A stretch of DNA of 47,524 bases from Streptomyces mayonensis (GCF_018982965.1 NZ_JACBYP010000062.1:1-47524); one strand, 5' to 3'. Shown: positions 31,142 to 39,878, counted from the first letter of the stretch. Notes: generated by a model from the letters alone, not told the origin. Program-made: numbers and translations.

Positions 31142-32095
31142 TCAGCCCTTGGCGACGGCACGCAGCCGGTCCACCACGTCCGCACGCAACTCCGCGGGCT
31201 CCAGCACCACCACGTCCGGCCCGAACTCCACCAGCCAGGCGTCCAGACCGTGCCCGTACGGAATCTCCAACTCGTCCCAGCCGTCGCCGAGTTCCCGCAC
31301 CCCCGTGGCCTTCGCCCGAAGGGGATACCCCGCGCCCGACCGCAGCCGGATCAGCGCGGACCGGTCGGCGGTCTCCCCCGCCCAGCTCGCGACCGTCTCC
31401 CGGACGGTGACCACGTCGGGCACCGGCGCCGTGAACCGCGCACCGCGCGAACGCACCTTCCCCGTGATCCGCGACAGCCGGAAGACCCGCTCGGCACCCC
31501 GGTCCCGGTCGAAACCGGCCAGGTACCAGTGGCCGCGCCAGCACTCCAGCGCCCACGGCTCCACGTTCCGCGGCCCGGGCTGCGCGGCGTTCGCCTTGCG
31601 GTAGTCGAAGACCACCGGACGGCGGTCGCGGCAGGCCAGCATCAGCGGCTCGAACGCCGCCTCGTGCACCGGAATACGCGGCTCCAGCGCACTGTGCGGC
31701 TCATACGGGTCCACGTCCTCGGGCAGCCCGGCCGCCCGCAGCTTCTGCAGCGCGCCGCTCGCGGCACCGGCCAGCCTGGCCTGCTGCCACACCTTCGCGG
31801 CCAGCCCGAGCGCGGCGGCCTCCTCCGCGTCCAGCGTGATGGGCGGCAGCCGGTTGCTGTCCCGGCGCGCCAGATAGCCGATCTCCCCGTCCAGGCTCTC
31901 CACGGTCTCGATGACCAGCCCCAGCTCGCGCAGATCGTCCTTGTCCCGCTCGAACATACGGTTGAAGGCGTCGTCGGAGCCCGCCTCGAGATAGGCCTCG
32001 ACCGACTCCCGCAGCTCACGCTTGCTCAGCGGCCGCCGTGTCCCGAGCAGACACAGCGCCAGGTTCATCAGCCGCTCGGCCTTGGCAATGGCCAT
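31142..32095 (-). CDS. pafB: PafB, WYL-domain DNA-damage regulator subunit
   Basis: A 317-residue paralogue of PafC. The helix-turn-helix is in RLMNLALCLLGTRRPLSKRELRESVEAY, the middle part has FERDKDDLRELGLVIETVE, and the WYL domain reads ACRDRRPVVFDYRKANA...ALECWRGHWYLAGFDRDRGAERVFRLSRI, ending with a WCX-like domain. ATG 32095 has GGAGAAGGG about 7 nt upstream, and upstream codons are antisense-like. It heads the unit pafB-pafC-zinc ribbon-64-aa protein. In Streptomyces, as in mycobacteria, pafBC lies next to the proteasome genes though its regulatory function is separate from pupylation. Confidence 0.93.
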   Translation of the reverse strand: MAIAKAERLMNLALCLLGTRRPLSKRELRESVEAYLEAGSDDAFNRMFERDKDDLRELGLVIETVESLDGEIGYLARRDSNRLPPITLDAEEAAALGLAAKVWQQARLAGAASGALQKLRAAGLPEDVDPYEPHSALEPRIPVHEAAFEPLMLACRDRRPVVFDYRKANAAQPGPRNVEPWALECWRGHWYLAGFDRDRGAERVFRLSRITGKVRSRGARFTAPVPDVVTVRETVASWAGETADRSALIRLRSGAGYPLRAKATGVRELGDGWDELEIPYGHGLDAWLVEFGPDVVVLEPAELRADVVDRLRAVAKG

Positions 32096-32169
32096 CGACG
32101 CCCTTCTCCCTATGGTGCTTACGACGGATGACCGTACCGCCCAACGGTTGCGCGGCAAAAGCCGAGGGC

Positions 32170-32189
32170 CCATGCCCGGACAGGCATGG
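32170..32189. terminator. Hairpin terminator after the small FKBP gene
   Basis: CCATGCC (32170-32176) pairs with GGCATGG (32183-32189) over a 6-nt loop; flanking GGG and CCC extend the stem with a mismatch. It is 44 bp past the FKBP stop on the minus strand and before the pafB leader. Confidence 0.7.
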
Positions 32190-32232
32190 ACCCCCGATGA
32201 CCGGCTCCGACCGCCGTCCGTCCGGACGACGC

Positions 32233-32604
32233 TCAGACTCCGAGCAGATCGACCACGAAGATCAGCGTCTCGCCCGGCTGGATCAACGGCGTCGGGCTCT
32301 GGTCGCCGTACGCCAGGTGCGCCGGGATCGTCAGCTGACGGCGGCCGCCGACCTTCATCCCCTGCACACCCCGGTCCCAGCCCTCGATGACCCGCCGGCC
32401 GCCCAGCGGGAAACGGAACGGCGCACCGCGGTTCCAGCTGGCGTCGAACTCCTCACCCGTGCTGAACGCCACGCCCACGTAGTGCACGGTCACGGTCTGA
32501 CCGGCCTCGGCGACCGGGCCGTCACCCTCCCAGATGTCCTTGATCTCGAGGTCCGCCGGCGGCTCGCCACCCGGGAAGTCAACCTCGGGCTTGTCGATGC
32601 TCAC
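32233..32604 (-). CDS. FKBP-type peptidyl-prolyl cis-trans isomerase, cytosolic
   Basis: A 123-residue single-domain FKBP. It has DIWEGDGPVAEAGQTVTVHYVGVAFSTGEEFDASWNRGAPFRFPLG, VIEGWDRGVQGMKVGGRRQLTIPAHLAYGD and a C-terminal LIFVVDLLGV strand: the classical aromatic pocket (Y, F, D, W, F) is all present. There is no signal peptide. It isomerises X-Pro bonds. The start at 32604 (GTG) is 60 bp after the stop of the FKBP lipoprotein, so the two isomerases may be read together between pafA and pafB. Confidence 0.92.
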   Translation of the reverse strand: MSIDKPEVDFPGGEPPADLEIKDIWEGDGPVAEAGQTVTVHYVGVAFSTGEEFDASWNRGAPFRFPLGGRRVIEGWDRGVQGMKVGGRRQLTIPAHLAYGDQSPTPLIQPGETLIFVVDLLGV

Positions 32605-32664
32605 GTGTTCAGCTCCTGCTTGTTCTGCGGAAAGGCAACGTCCAAGTCTTACACCCGCGACGCC

Positions 32665-33672
32665 TCACATCTTCCCCAGGATGTCGACGGAGAACACGAG
32701 CGTCGAGTCCTTCTCGATGCCGCTGCCCTCCGGCGGGTTGTCGCCGTACCCCAGGTCCGGCGGGATCACCACGAGAACCCGGCTGCCGACCTTCTTCCCG
32801 GTCAGCCCCTGCGCCCACCCCTTGACGACCTGCTGCAGCGAGAACGACGTCAGCTGCTTCCTGGCGTACGTCGAGTCGAACTCCTTGCCGCCGTCCCACA
32901 CCACGCCCTTGTACTGCACCAGCACCGTGTCCTGCGCGCCCACCTCGGCACCGTCGCCCTCCAGGACGTACTCCGCCACGAGCTTCTTCGGCGCGTCGGC
33001 CTCCGGCACCTCGATGGAGGGCGCCTTGCCGTCCGTGTTCGTGCCCACCTTCGGCAGCGCGGCGTCGTCCTGCGGGACCTTCTTGCCCTTGGCGCTGCTC
33101 TGCGCGTTGAACGTCTCCTGCACGTCCACCACGAACACCAGCGTGTCGTCGCCCTTGATCCCCCCCTGCGGGTTGCCCTGCTCCCCGTACCCGTAGGCCG
33201 GCGGCACCGAGAACTGGACGCGGCTGCCGGTCTTCCTGCCCGCGAGGGCGTACCGCCAGCCGTCGATGATGCTGCCCTGGGCGAGCTGGATGATGATGGG
33301 CGTCTTGCGGTCGTAGGAGTTGTCGAAGACCTTCGCGCTCTGCCACACCTGACCGAGATAGTTCGCCATCAGGAAGTCGTTCTCCGCGACGGCCCGGCCA
33401 CCACCGGCGATGACCGTCTTCACCGCGAGATCCTTCGACGGATCGCCGCTGCCCTTCGCCACCGTCGGCTTCTCGTCGAACTTCGTCCCCGCCGTGATCG
33501 CCGGCAGCGGACCGTCCACGATCTTCGGCGGCGGAGCAGCCGACGACGAGGCCGACGCCTGCGGCGACGCGCTCTCTCCCCCACTGCTCGACCCGGAATC
33601 GTCACCGTCACCGCAGGCGGCGAGCGTGACCAGTCCGGTGGGGACGGCGATGAGGAGTGAGCGACGGCGCAC
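32665..33672 (-). CDS. Lipoprotein with two FKBP-type isomerase domains
   Basis: A 335-residue exported protein. The N-terminus RRRSLLIAVPTGLVTLAAC is a lipoprotein signal with lipobox LAAC and Cys20; the RRR start might allow Tat export. A Ser/Gly-rich linker (about 25-55) leads to two FKBP domains. The first (about 95-185) has VFDNSYDRKTPIIIQL, IIDGWRYALAGRKTGSRVQFSVPPAYGYGEQ and DTLVFVVDV. The second (about 240-335) has YKGVVWDGGKEFDSTYARK, VVKGWAQGLTGKKVGSRVLVVIPPDLGYGD and STLVFSVDILGKM. The first domain departs more from the FKBP pocket. GTG 33672 has GAGG 8 nt upstream. It likely helps extracytoplasmic folding. Confidence 0.9.
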   Translation of the reverse strand: MRRRSLLIAVPTGLVTLAACGDGDDSGSSSGGESASPQASASSSAAPPPKIVDGPLPAITAGTKFDEKPTVAKGSGDPSKDLAVKTVIAGGGRAVAENDFLMANYLGQVWQSAKVFDNSYDRKTPIIIQLAQGSIIDGWRYALAGRKTGSRVQFSVPPAYGYGEQGNPQGGIKGDDTLVFVVDVQETFNAQSSAKGKKVPQDDAALPKVGTNTDGKAPSIEVPEADAPKKLVAEYVLEGDGAEVGAQDTVLVQYKGVVWDGGKEFDSTYARKQLTSFSLQQVVKGWAQGLTGKKVGSRVLVVIPPDLGYGDNPPEGSGIEKDSTLVFSVDILGKM

Positions 33673-33742
33673 GGTGGGGGCCTCGTATCGGTGTCGGGTC
33701 GGTCCTGATGGCTGGCGTGCGCGCAACTCTACGGCGTGAGAA

Positions 33743-33771
33743 GGGCACCGCACGGCTAACGTACGGTGCCC
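33743..33771. terminator. Hairpin terminator after pafA
   Basis: GGGCACCG (33743-33750) pairs with CGGTGCCC (33764-33771); the inner ACG/CGT extends the stem after one mismatch, with a 5-nt loop. It lies 67 bp past the pafA stop on the minus strand and before the FKBP lipoprotein leader. Confidence 0.8.
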
Positions 33772-33837
33772 GTGTGGCGTTCCGCCCTTCCGCGCGCGAA
33801 CGCCTGTCTCAACCCGCTGCCTCAACCGCCCGCCGGA

Positions 33838-35199
33838 TCACATCCCGGCGATCAGCTTCTCCACCCGGTCGTCCACCGAACGGAACGGGTCCTTGCACAA
33901 CACGGTGCGCTGCGCCTGGTCGTTCAGCTTGAGGTGCACCCAGTCGACGGTGAAGTCCCGCCGCTGCTCCTGCGCCCGCCGGATGAAGTCACCCCGCAAC
34001 CGGGCCCGAGTCGTCTGCGGCGGCACCGACTTGCCCTCGAAGATCTTCAAGTCGTTGGCGACCCGCGCCGCCTGGCCCTTCTTCTCCAGCAGGTAGTACA
34101 GCCCACGACGACGGTGGATGTCGTGGTAGGCGAGGTCTATCTGCGCGACCCGCGGATGCGACATCGTCATGTTGTGCTTGGCCCGGTACCGCTCGAGCAG
34201 CTTGTACTTCATGACCCAGTCGATCTCGGTGTCGATCCGGTCGAGGTCCTCCTCCTCGATCGCCTCCAGCGTGCGGCCCCACAGCTCCAGCACCCGCTCC
34301 ACCGTCCCGGTGCGGATGCCGCGGCGGTCCACGAAGTCCACCGCCTTCTCGTAGTACTCCCGCTGCACCTCCAGCGCGGACGCCTCCCGGCCACTGGCCA
34401 GCCGCACCTTGCGCCGGCCCGTGATGTCGTGACTGACCTCACGGATCGCCCGGATCGGGTTCTCCAGGGTGAGATCCCGCATCACCGTGCCCGCCTCGAT
34501 CATGCGCAGCACCAGGTCGGTCGCACCGACCTTCAGCAGCATCGTCGTCTCCGACATGTTCGAGTCGCCCACGATCACATGCAGCCGCCGGTAGCGCTCG
34601 GCGTCCGCGTGCGGCTCGTCCCGCGTGTTGATGATCGGCCGGGAACGCGTCGTCGCCGAGGAGACACCCTCCCAGATGTGCTCGGCCCGCTGACTCACGC
34701 AGTACACCGCACCACGCGGCGTCTGCAGCACCTTGCCCGCACCGCAGAGCAGCTGCCTCGTCACCAGGAACGGGATCAGGATGTCCGCCAGCCGCGAGAA
34801 CTCCCCGTGCCGCGCCACCAGATAATTCTCGTGGCAGCCGTACGAGTTGCCCGCGGAGTCGGTGTTGTTCTTGAAGAGGTAGACGTCGCCCGCGATTCCC
34901 TCCTCGTGCAGGCGTCGTTCGGCGTCCACCAGGAGTCCCTCGAGAATGCGCTCGCCCGCCTTGTCGTGGGTGACGAGCTCAGTCACATTGTCACATTCAG
35001 GTGTCGCGTACTCCGGATGCGAACCCACGTCGAGATAGAGGCGGGCACCGTTGCGCAGAAAGACATTGCTGCTGCGGCCCCATGACACGACACGGCGGAA
35101 GAGGTACCGCGCCACCTCGTCAGGCGACAGGCGGCGCTGTCCCCTGAACGTGCACGTGACGCCGTACTCGTTCTCCAGCCCGAAAATGCGGCGGTCCAT
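33838..35199 (-). CDS. pafA: Pup-protein ligase PafA
   Basis: A 453-residue carboxylate-amine ligase of the glutamine-synthetase-like Pup ligase family. It starts with MDRRIFGLENEYG (Glu9 as a metal ligand) and has RLYLDVGSHPEYATPE with the catalytic Asp57. FKNNTDSAGNSYGCHENYL, SRPIINTRDEPHADAERYRRLHVIVGDSNMSE and WVHLKLNDQAQRTVLCKDPFRSVDDRV are all conserved. It lacks the extra loop after the first helices that marks Dop. PafA joins the C-terminal glutamate of Pup to substrate lysines. ATG 35199 is 9 bp after the MFS gene stop, so it is cotranscribed with that transporter. Confidence 0.97.
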   Translation of the reverse strand: MDRRIFGLENEYGVTCTFRGQRRLSPDEVARYLFRRVVSWGRSSNVFLRNGARLYLDVGSHPEYATPECDNVTELVTHDKAGERILEGLLVDAERRLHEEGIAGDVYLFKNNTDSAGNSYGCHENYLVARHGEFSRLADILIPFLVTRQLLCGAGKVLQTPRGAVYCVSQRAEHIWEGVSSATTRSRPIINTRDEPHADAERYRRLHVIVGDSNMSETTMLLKVGATDLVLRMIEAGTVMRDLTLENPIRAIREVSHDITGRRKVRLASGREASALEVQREYYEKAVDFVDRRGIRTGTVERVLELWGRTLEAIEEEDLDRIDTEIDWVMKYKLLERYRAKHNMTMSHPRVAQIDLAYHDIHRRRGLYYLLEKKGQAARVANDLKIFEGKSVPPQTTRARLRGDFIRRAQEQRRDFTVDWVHLKLNDQAQRTVLCKDPFRSVDDRVEKLIAGM

Positions 35200-35208
35200 G
35201 ACTGAACA

Positions 35209-36468
35209 TTACGCCTGATGACCCGAACTGAAACGGGGTTCGACGGCACGGTTTGGATCATTTTCCGATGAAGCCGCAACCACCGCACCCCCCGCAGGAG
35301 CTGCCAGGACCCGCCCCGTACACGCCAGCACGAGCAACGACACACAACCCGCCGCCCCCGGCACCGCGAAGCCCCACAAGGCCCCACCACGCTCCACCAC
35401 GGGCCCCGCAAGACCCGTACCCACCGACGCACCCACCGTGAACGTCGTCACCAGCCACGAGAACGCCTCCGTCACCGTCCCCCGCGGCGCATGCACATCC
35501 ACCAGAACGAACGCACACGCGATGCACGGCGCCAGGAACACCCCCGCGAGCACCGCCAGCAACACCATCGCCACCGCACCCGGCATCAGCATCAACGGCA
35601 GATAACACACCGCCAACGCCGCCACCAGCACCCGCAGCCGCCGCGCCGGCTCACCCGCCCACCGCCGCGCCCCGTACCCCACACCCCCGACCAGCGCACC
35701 CAGCCCCAGAGCCGCCATCAGCCACCCGTACACCGCATCACCACCGTGCTCGTCCGCGTACGGCACCGACGCCACCGTGATCGACCCCAGCGCCATCCCC
35801 ACGAACAGGAACGCCCCCAGCAGCACCAGCAGCCCGCCCGAACGCAACGCACCCAGCCAGTGCGCCTCACGCGGCGCCGACCGCCACGCACGCGACGGCG
35901 GCGACACGACCACCGACAGCGCACCCAGCACCCCCAGACCGTTCAGCACCAGCAGCGCCGCCTGCGGCGACCACAGCGACACGCACACCGTCACCAGCAG
36001 CGGCCCGACCGTGAACATCACCTCCTGCGCCACGGCGTCCATCGCGTACGCCGTGTGCACCTGGTCCTCCTTGCGCAGCACACTCGGCCACAGCGCCCGC
36101 AGCCCGCCCTCCAACGGCGGCGTGAACAACCCGGCCACCCCCACCGCCACGTACGCGAACACGACCGAACCCGTACCCGCGAACGCGAAAGCGGCCATCG
36201 CCAGCGCCGACACCACCGCCGCCGGCAACTGCACCCGCGGCTGCCCGAACAGGTCCACGAGCCGCCCCAGCACCGGCTGCCCCACCGCGTTCGCCACCCC
36301 GTACACCGCCGCCAGCGCACCCGCGAGACTGTACGAACCACCCTCCGCCCGCACGAACAGCACGATCGCGATCGGCGCCGTCGCGTTGGGCAACCGCCCC
36401 ACGAGCGTGCCCGCCAGCAACCGCACGGCATGCCTCGCCCGGAGGATGTCCAGATACCCGGAAACCAC
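35209..36468 (-). CDS. Major facilitator superfamily transporter
   Basis: A 419-residue membrane protein with twelve hydrophobic segments. It starts near SGYLDILRARHAVRLLAGTLVGRLPNATAPIAIVLFVRA and has the loop-2-like motif GQPVLGRLVDLFGQPRVQ between spans 2 and 3. No close substrate family is recognisable; it resembles drug or sugar efflux permeases. GTG 36468 is chosen because GAGGGGG lies 6 nt before it; starts at 36504 and 36507 are also in frame. It sits directly upstream of pafA with a 9-bp gap and divergent from a LacI regulator, which splits the proteasome locus. Whether it has any link to pupylation is unknown. Confidence 0.88.
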   Translation of the reverse strand: MVSGYLDILRARHAVRLLAGTLVGRLPNATAPIAIVLFVRAEGGSYSLAGALAAVYGVANAVGQPVLGRLVDLFGQPRVQLPAAVVSALAMAAFAFAGTGSVVFAYVAVGVAGLFTPPLEGGLRALWPSVLRKEDQVHTAYAMDAVAQEVMFTVGPLLVTVCVSLWSPQAALLVLNGLGVLGALSVVVSPPSRAWRSAPREAHWLGALRSGGLLVLLGAFLFVGMALGSITVASVPYADEHGGDAVYGWLMAALGLGALVGGVGYGARRWAGEPARRLRVLVAALAVCYLPLMLMPGAVAMVLLAVLAGVFLAPCIACAFVLVDVHAPRGTVTEAFSWLVTTFTVGASVGTGLAGPVVERGGALWGFAVPGAAGCVSLLVLACTGRVLAAPAGGAVVAASSENDPNRAVEPRFSSGHQA

Positions 36469-36511
36469 GCGGCGCCCCCTCGTCCTCACTCCAACAGGAG
36501 TCATCAAGTGT

Positions 36512-36538
36512 TACGTATAACTACCTCGGTCATACGTA
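36512..36538. promoter_or_regulatory. Inverted repeat in the MFS/LacI divergent region
   Basis: TACGTAT (36512-36518) and ATACGTA (36532-36538) are perfect inverted arms with a 13-bp spacer, and each contains the self-complementary TACGTA. AT-rich in this context, the site lies between the divergent MFS and LacI genes. A LacI-family dimer or pair of dimers is the obvious ligand, although the spacing is longer than in classic lac-type operators. Confidence 0.5.
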
Positions 36539-36582
36539 CCATGTCGCAAGTCCACGAGTCCAGACGAAAGCGCAGGCGAACG

Positions 36583-37593
36583 GTGGCACGAGGCAGCACA
36601 CGCCCCACCAGCAGGGACGTCGCCCAGGCAGCCGGCGTCTCCCAGGCCGCCGTCTCCCTCGTACTCGGTGACAAATGGCGAGGCCGCGTCTCCGAACCCA
36701 CCGCCCAACGCGTCCGCGACGCCGCCGACCAACTCGGCTACCGCCCCAACCTCGCCGCCCGCAACCTCCGCCTCGGCCACACCCGCACCGTCCTCCTCGT
36801 CGTCCCCGCCCTCACCACCGAATTCTTCGCCGAGGTCTACACCGGAGCCGCCCGCGTCGCCGCCCAACACGGCTTCGGCGTCGTCCTCTACCCCTCCCCC
36901 GAAGGCATCGGACCCGCCCGCGACCCCTTCGCCTCCGCACAAACCGCACTCGACGGCATCATCGCCTCCTCCATGGCCGCCGACGCCCTCACCGCCCTCC
37001 GCGGCGACCAACTCCCCCTCGTCATGCTCGACAGCGACCCCGACGGCAGCCACAGCGCCACCACCGTCAACCTCGACATCGCCGACGGCATCCACCAGAT
37101 CACCGACCACCTCCTCTCCCTCGGCCACCGCCGCTTCCTCCACCTCGCAGCCGACGTCCCCTCCTGGACCTTCGCCGTACGCGCCCGCGAACTGGCGACA
37201 CGACTGACCGCCACCCCCGGCACCGACCTCCGCACCATCAGCGCCCCCATCTCCATCGACGCCGCCCGCACCGCCACAGAAGCCGCCCTCACCGCCCCCG
37301 GCCCCAAACCCACCGCACTCGTCTGCGACGACGACAAACTCGCCGCCGGCGCCTACAAAGCCGCCCGCCGCGCAGGCCTGCGCATCCCCGACGACCTCTC
37401 CGTCACCGGCCTCGACGACCTCGGCCTCGCCACCGCCATCGACCCCGAACTCACCACCGTCCGCCTCGACGCCGAAGCCTTCGGCGAACGCGGCATGCGC
37501 GCACTGCTCGCCGTACTGGAAGGGCAGGCCCCCGAAGAAGGAGACCTGCCCGTCAACCTGATCGTACGAGGATCGACAGCACCGCCACGATGA
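36583..37593 (+). CDS. LacI-family transcriptional regulator
   Basis: A 336-residue regulator. The LacI helix-turn-helix is TSRDVAQAAGVSQAAVSLVLGDKWRGRVSEPTAQRVRDAADQLGYRPN (about 9-56), with the hinge helix in NLAARNLRLGHT. A periplasmic-binding-like ligand domain follows, with TRTVLLVVPALTTEFFAEVYTGA, DGIIASSM and DDLSVTGLDDLGLATAIDPELTTVR. GTG 36583 is chosen because GCAGG stands 6 nt before it; ATG 36541 adds 14 basic residues but has no ribosome site. Codon third positions are strongly C-biased. It is divergent from the MFS gene, its likely target, and converges on prcA with only 24 bp between stops. Confidence 0.9.
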   Translation: MARGSTRPTSRDVAQAAGVSQAAVSLVLGDKWRGRVSEPTAQRVRDAADQLGYRPNLAARNLRLGHTRTVLLVVPALTTEFFAEVYTGAARVAAQHGFGVVLYPSPEGIGPARDPFASAQTALDGIIASSMAADALTALRGDQLPLVMLDSDPDGSHSATTVNLDIADGIHQITDHLLSLGHRRFLHLAADVPSWTFAVRARELATRLTATPGTDLRTISAPISIDAARTATEAALTAPGPKPTALVCDDDKLAAGAYKAARRAGLRIPDDLSVTGLDDLGLATAIDPELTTVRLDAEAFGERGMRALLAVLEGQAPEEGDLPVNLIVRGSTAPPR

Positions 37594-37617
37594 ACGGCAC
37601 CAAAGCCCCCGGCCGCC

Positions 37618-38382
37618 CTACTCCTCGTCCGTCTCGGACTCCCCCGCCTCGGCCTCTGCCGCCGACGACTCACCCGCGCTCGCACCCGCCTCCAGCAACC
37701 GCGACAACTGACCGCCCACGATCCGCTTGAACTTCCGCTGCTGCGGACGCGTCCGGTCCAGCACCGCGACCTCCAGCCGCTCCGCCGGAATCTCCCGCTC
37801 CCCACCATTCGTGTCCCGCGACAACGCCTGCACCGCCAGCCGCAGCGCCTCCGCCAACGTCATGTCGTCACGATGCCGCTGATCCAGATACCCGCTGATC
37901 TGCTCCGCGTTGCCCCCGACCGCAACCGAGCCGTGCTCGTCCACGATCGACCCGTCATGCGGCAATCGGTAGATCTGATCCTGCTCCGAACTCTCACCGA
38001 CCTCCGCGACGACCAACTCCACCTCGTACGGCTTCTCGGCCTGACTCGAGAAAATCGTGCCCAACGTCTGCGCATACACGTTCGCCAGACCACGAGCCGT
38101 CACATCATCACGGTCATAGGTGTAACCCCGCAGATCGGCATACCGCACACCACCGATCCGCAGATTCTCGTACTCGTTGTACTTACCGGCGGCCGCAAAA
38201 CCGATCCGGTCATAGATCTCACTGAACTTGTGCAGCGCACGGGACGGATTCTCACCGACGAACACGATGCCGTCGGCGAACTGCAGCACCACCAGGCTGC
38301 GACCACGCGCGATACCCTTCCGGGCGTACTCCGCCCGGTCGGCCATCGCCTGCTGAGGAGAAACATAGAACGGCGTCGACAC
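37618..38382 (-). CDS. prcA: 20S proteasome alpha subunit PrcA
   Basis: A 254-residue proteasome alpha subunit. The N-terminal gate helix MSTPFYVSPQQAMADRAEYARKGIARGRS is followed by VVLQFADGIVFVGEN, the KFSEIYDRIGFAAAGKYNEYENLR region and a C-terminal acidic, Glu/Ser/Ala-rich tail of about 30 residues, disordered. Alpha subunits form the outer rings, control substrate entry and dock Arc/Mpa. No catalytic Thr is present, as expected. GTG 38382 has GGGACGGG upstream. It lies 63 bp after the prcB stop in the same operon. Confidence 0.97.
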   Translation of the reverse strand: MSTPFYVSPQQAMADRAEYARKGIARGRSLVVLQFADGIVFVGENPSRALHKFSEIYDRIGFAAAGKYNEYENLRIGGVRYADLRGYTYDRDDVTARGLANVYAQTLGTIFSSQAEKPYEVELVVAEVGESSEQDQIYRLPHDGSIVDEHGSVAVGGNAEQISGYLDQRHRDDMTLAEALRLAVQALSRDTNGGEREIPAERLEVAVLDRTRPQQRKFKRIVGGQLSRLLEAGASAGESSAAEAEAGESETDEE

Positions 38383-38445
38383 CGGTTACCCGTCCCTTTC
38401 TGTCGAAGTCACTGGACCACCTGACAACACGAAGACCGCACCCGC

Positions 38446-39291
38446 CTACAGCAGCGCGGCCCGAGGACCGTCCGGCTGCTCCAGCCGCCGCTCCAGCACC
38501 GAACGCGCCAGCGCCGAGCACTCGTCCTCACCCAGCCGGCGGAAACCGTCCTCAGTGATCACAGTGATGATCGGATAGATCCGGCGCGCGACATCCGGAC
38601 CACCCGTCGCCGAGTCGTCGTCAGCCGCGTCGTACAACGCCTGCACCACCAGCGTCGTCGCCTGCTCCTCGGTCAGCTCGTCGTGGAAGAGCTTCTTCAT
38701 CGCACCCCGCGCGAAGATCGACCCCGACCCCGTCGTCGCGAAGTTCAACTCCTCCGACCGACCACCCGTCACGTCGTACGAGAAGATCCGACCCCTGCCC
38801 CGGTCCACGTCATAACCCGCGAACAACGGCACCACGGCCAACCCCTGCATCGCCATGCCCAGGTTCGACCGGATCATCGTCGACAACCGGTTCGCCTTGC
38901 CCTCCAGGGACAGCTGCGCACCCTCGACCTTCTCGAAGTGCTCCAGCTCCAGCTGGAACAGCTTCACCATCTCCACGGCCAGACCCGCCGTACCGGCGAT
39001 ACCCACCGCCGAGTACTCGTCGGCCGGGAAGACCTTCTCGACGTCCCGCTGCGCGATCATGTTCCCCATCGTCGCCCGCCGGTCACCCGCGAGGACGACA
39101 CCACCGGGGAACGTGACCGCCACGATCGTGGTGCCGTGCGGCGCCTCGACGGCACCCTGCACCGGAGGCAGCTGCCGGTTGCCCGGCAGGATCTCCGGCT
39201 GGTGCTCACCGAGGAAGTCCATGAACGAAGACGACCCGGGCGTCAGGAAGGCAGCCGGTAGACGCCCGGTGCTACGAGTGTTGGCTTCCAC
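38446..39291 (-). CDS. prcB: 20S proteasome beta subunit PrcB
   Basis: A 281-residue beta subunit. A 53-residue propeptide (VEANTRSTGRLPAAFLTPG...VEAPHG) precedes the catalytic Thr54 in HG-TTIVAVTF, exposed by autocleavage. The Lys/Asp active-site region is VLAGDRRATMGNMIAQRDVEKVFP, and YSAVGIAGTAGLAVEMVKLFQLELEH and SEELNFATTGSGSIFARG follow. The GTG at 39291 has GGAAGGAAA upstream and gives the length known for S. coelicolor PrcB. The first 49 bp overlap the end of the upstream HNH endonuclease gene in another frame. Confidence 0.97.
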   Translation of the reverse strand: MEANTRSTGRLPAAFLTPGSSSFMDFLGEHQPEILPGNRQLPPVQGAVEAPHGTTIVAVTFPGGVVLAGDRRATMGNMIAQRDVEKVFPADEYSAVGIAGTAGLAVEMVKLFQLELEHFEKVEGAQLSLEGKANRLSTMIRSNLGMAMQGLAVVPLFAGYDVDRGRGRIFSYDVTGGRSEELNFATTGSGSIFARGAMKKLFHDELTEEQATTLVVQALYDAADDDSATGGPDVARRIYPIITVITEDGFRRLGEDECSALARSVLERRLEQPDGPRAALL

Positions 39292-39848
39292 GCGTTTCCT
39301 TCCAGGTAAGCGGCAGCCCGCCTTATGGCATCGGGCCGATCCTTCAACTGCCCCAGCGCAGCGTTGCAGCTGAAGCACAGTACGCCACGGACCCTACCCG
39401 TCTCATGACAGTGATCCACATGTGCGGCAGGAGCCGCAAGACAGATGCAGCAGACACCGCCCTGACTTGCGATCAGGGCATCACGCTCCGTCTCGGTGAT
39501 GCCGTACTGACGCTTCAGGTGGCCTGCACGCCCCTCAATAGCTCGGCAAGCCTTGCAACGGGTCGACAGGCCGTCGGAGGCGGTCGCGTTGCGATGCCAC
39601 TCGCTGTGAGGCTTGACTTCGCCGCAGCTCCGGCAGAGCTTGTGGCCCACGGGGACGTCAACTGTCTCCCGGACAGTCCGCCCCATGGCCTCCCGGCGGC
39701 GCCGGTAGTGGGCGGCGCTGTACTCTGCCACGCACTCCCGACACCGCACTTGAAGGCCGTCACGACGGTTCTTGTCCCGGGCGAACTCAGCCACGGACAA
39801 AGCTCGCTTGCAGCCCGTGCACCGCTTATCGCCCGGCTGTCCCGCCAT
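39243..39848 (-). CDS. Endonuclease-VII-like HNH protein with two zinc fingers, between pup and prcB
   Basis: A 201-residue protein. Two similar CxxC...CxxC treble-clef units occur at 10-39 (CTGC...CREC) and 72-101 (CRSC...CKAC). A phage-T4-endonuclease-VII-type HNH domain follows (about 128-165): GGVCCICLAAPAAHVDHCHETGRVRGVLCFSCNAALG, with the His/Asp catalytic residues (VDHCH) and zinc cysteines. The last residues GNAWKPTLVAPGVYRLPS are encoded inside prcB. Endonuclease VII resolves branched DNA. The same gene occurs between pup and prcB in S. coelicolor (SCO1645). ATG 39848 (or GTG 39851) has AGGGGGG upstream. A role in the proteasome pathway is unproved. Confidence 0.85.
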   Translation of the reverse strand: MAGQPGDKRCTGCKRALSVAEFARDKNRRDGLQVRCRECVAEYSAAHYRRRREAMGRTVRETVDVPVGHKLCRSCGEVKPHSEWHRNATASDGLSTRCKACRAIEGRAGHLKRQYGITETERDALIASQGGVCCICLAAPAAHVDHCHETGRVRGVLCFSCNAALGQLKDRPDAIRRAAAYLEGNAWKPTLVAPGVYRLPS

Positions 39849-39878
39849 CACACCCCCCTGACTTCACTTCGAAGGAGA

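Noticed and set aside
38395..38420. TTGTCAGGTG upstream of prcA as a possible PafBC promoter
   Set aside because: Only a partial match and no TAN3T element 8 nt downstream.
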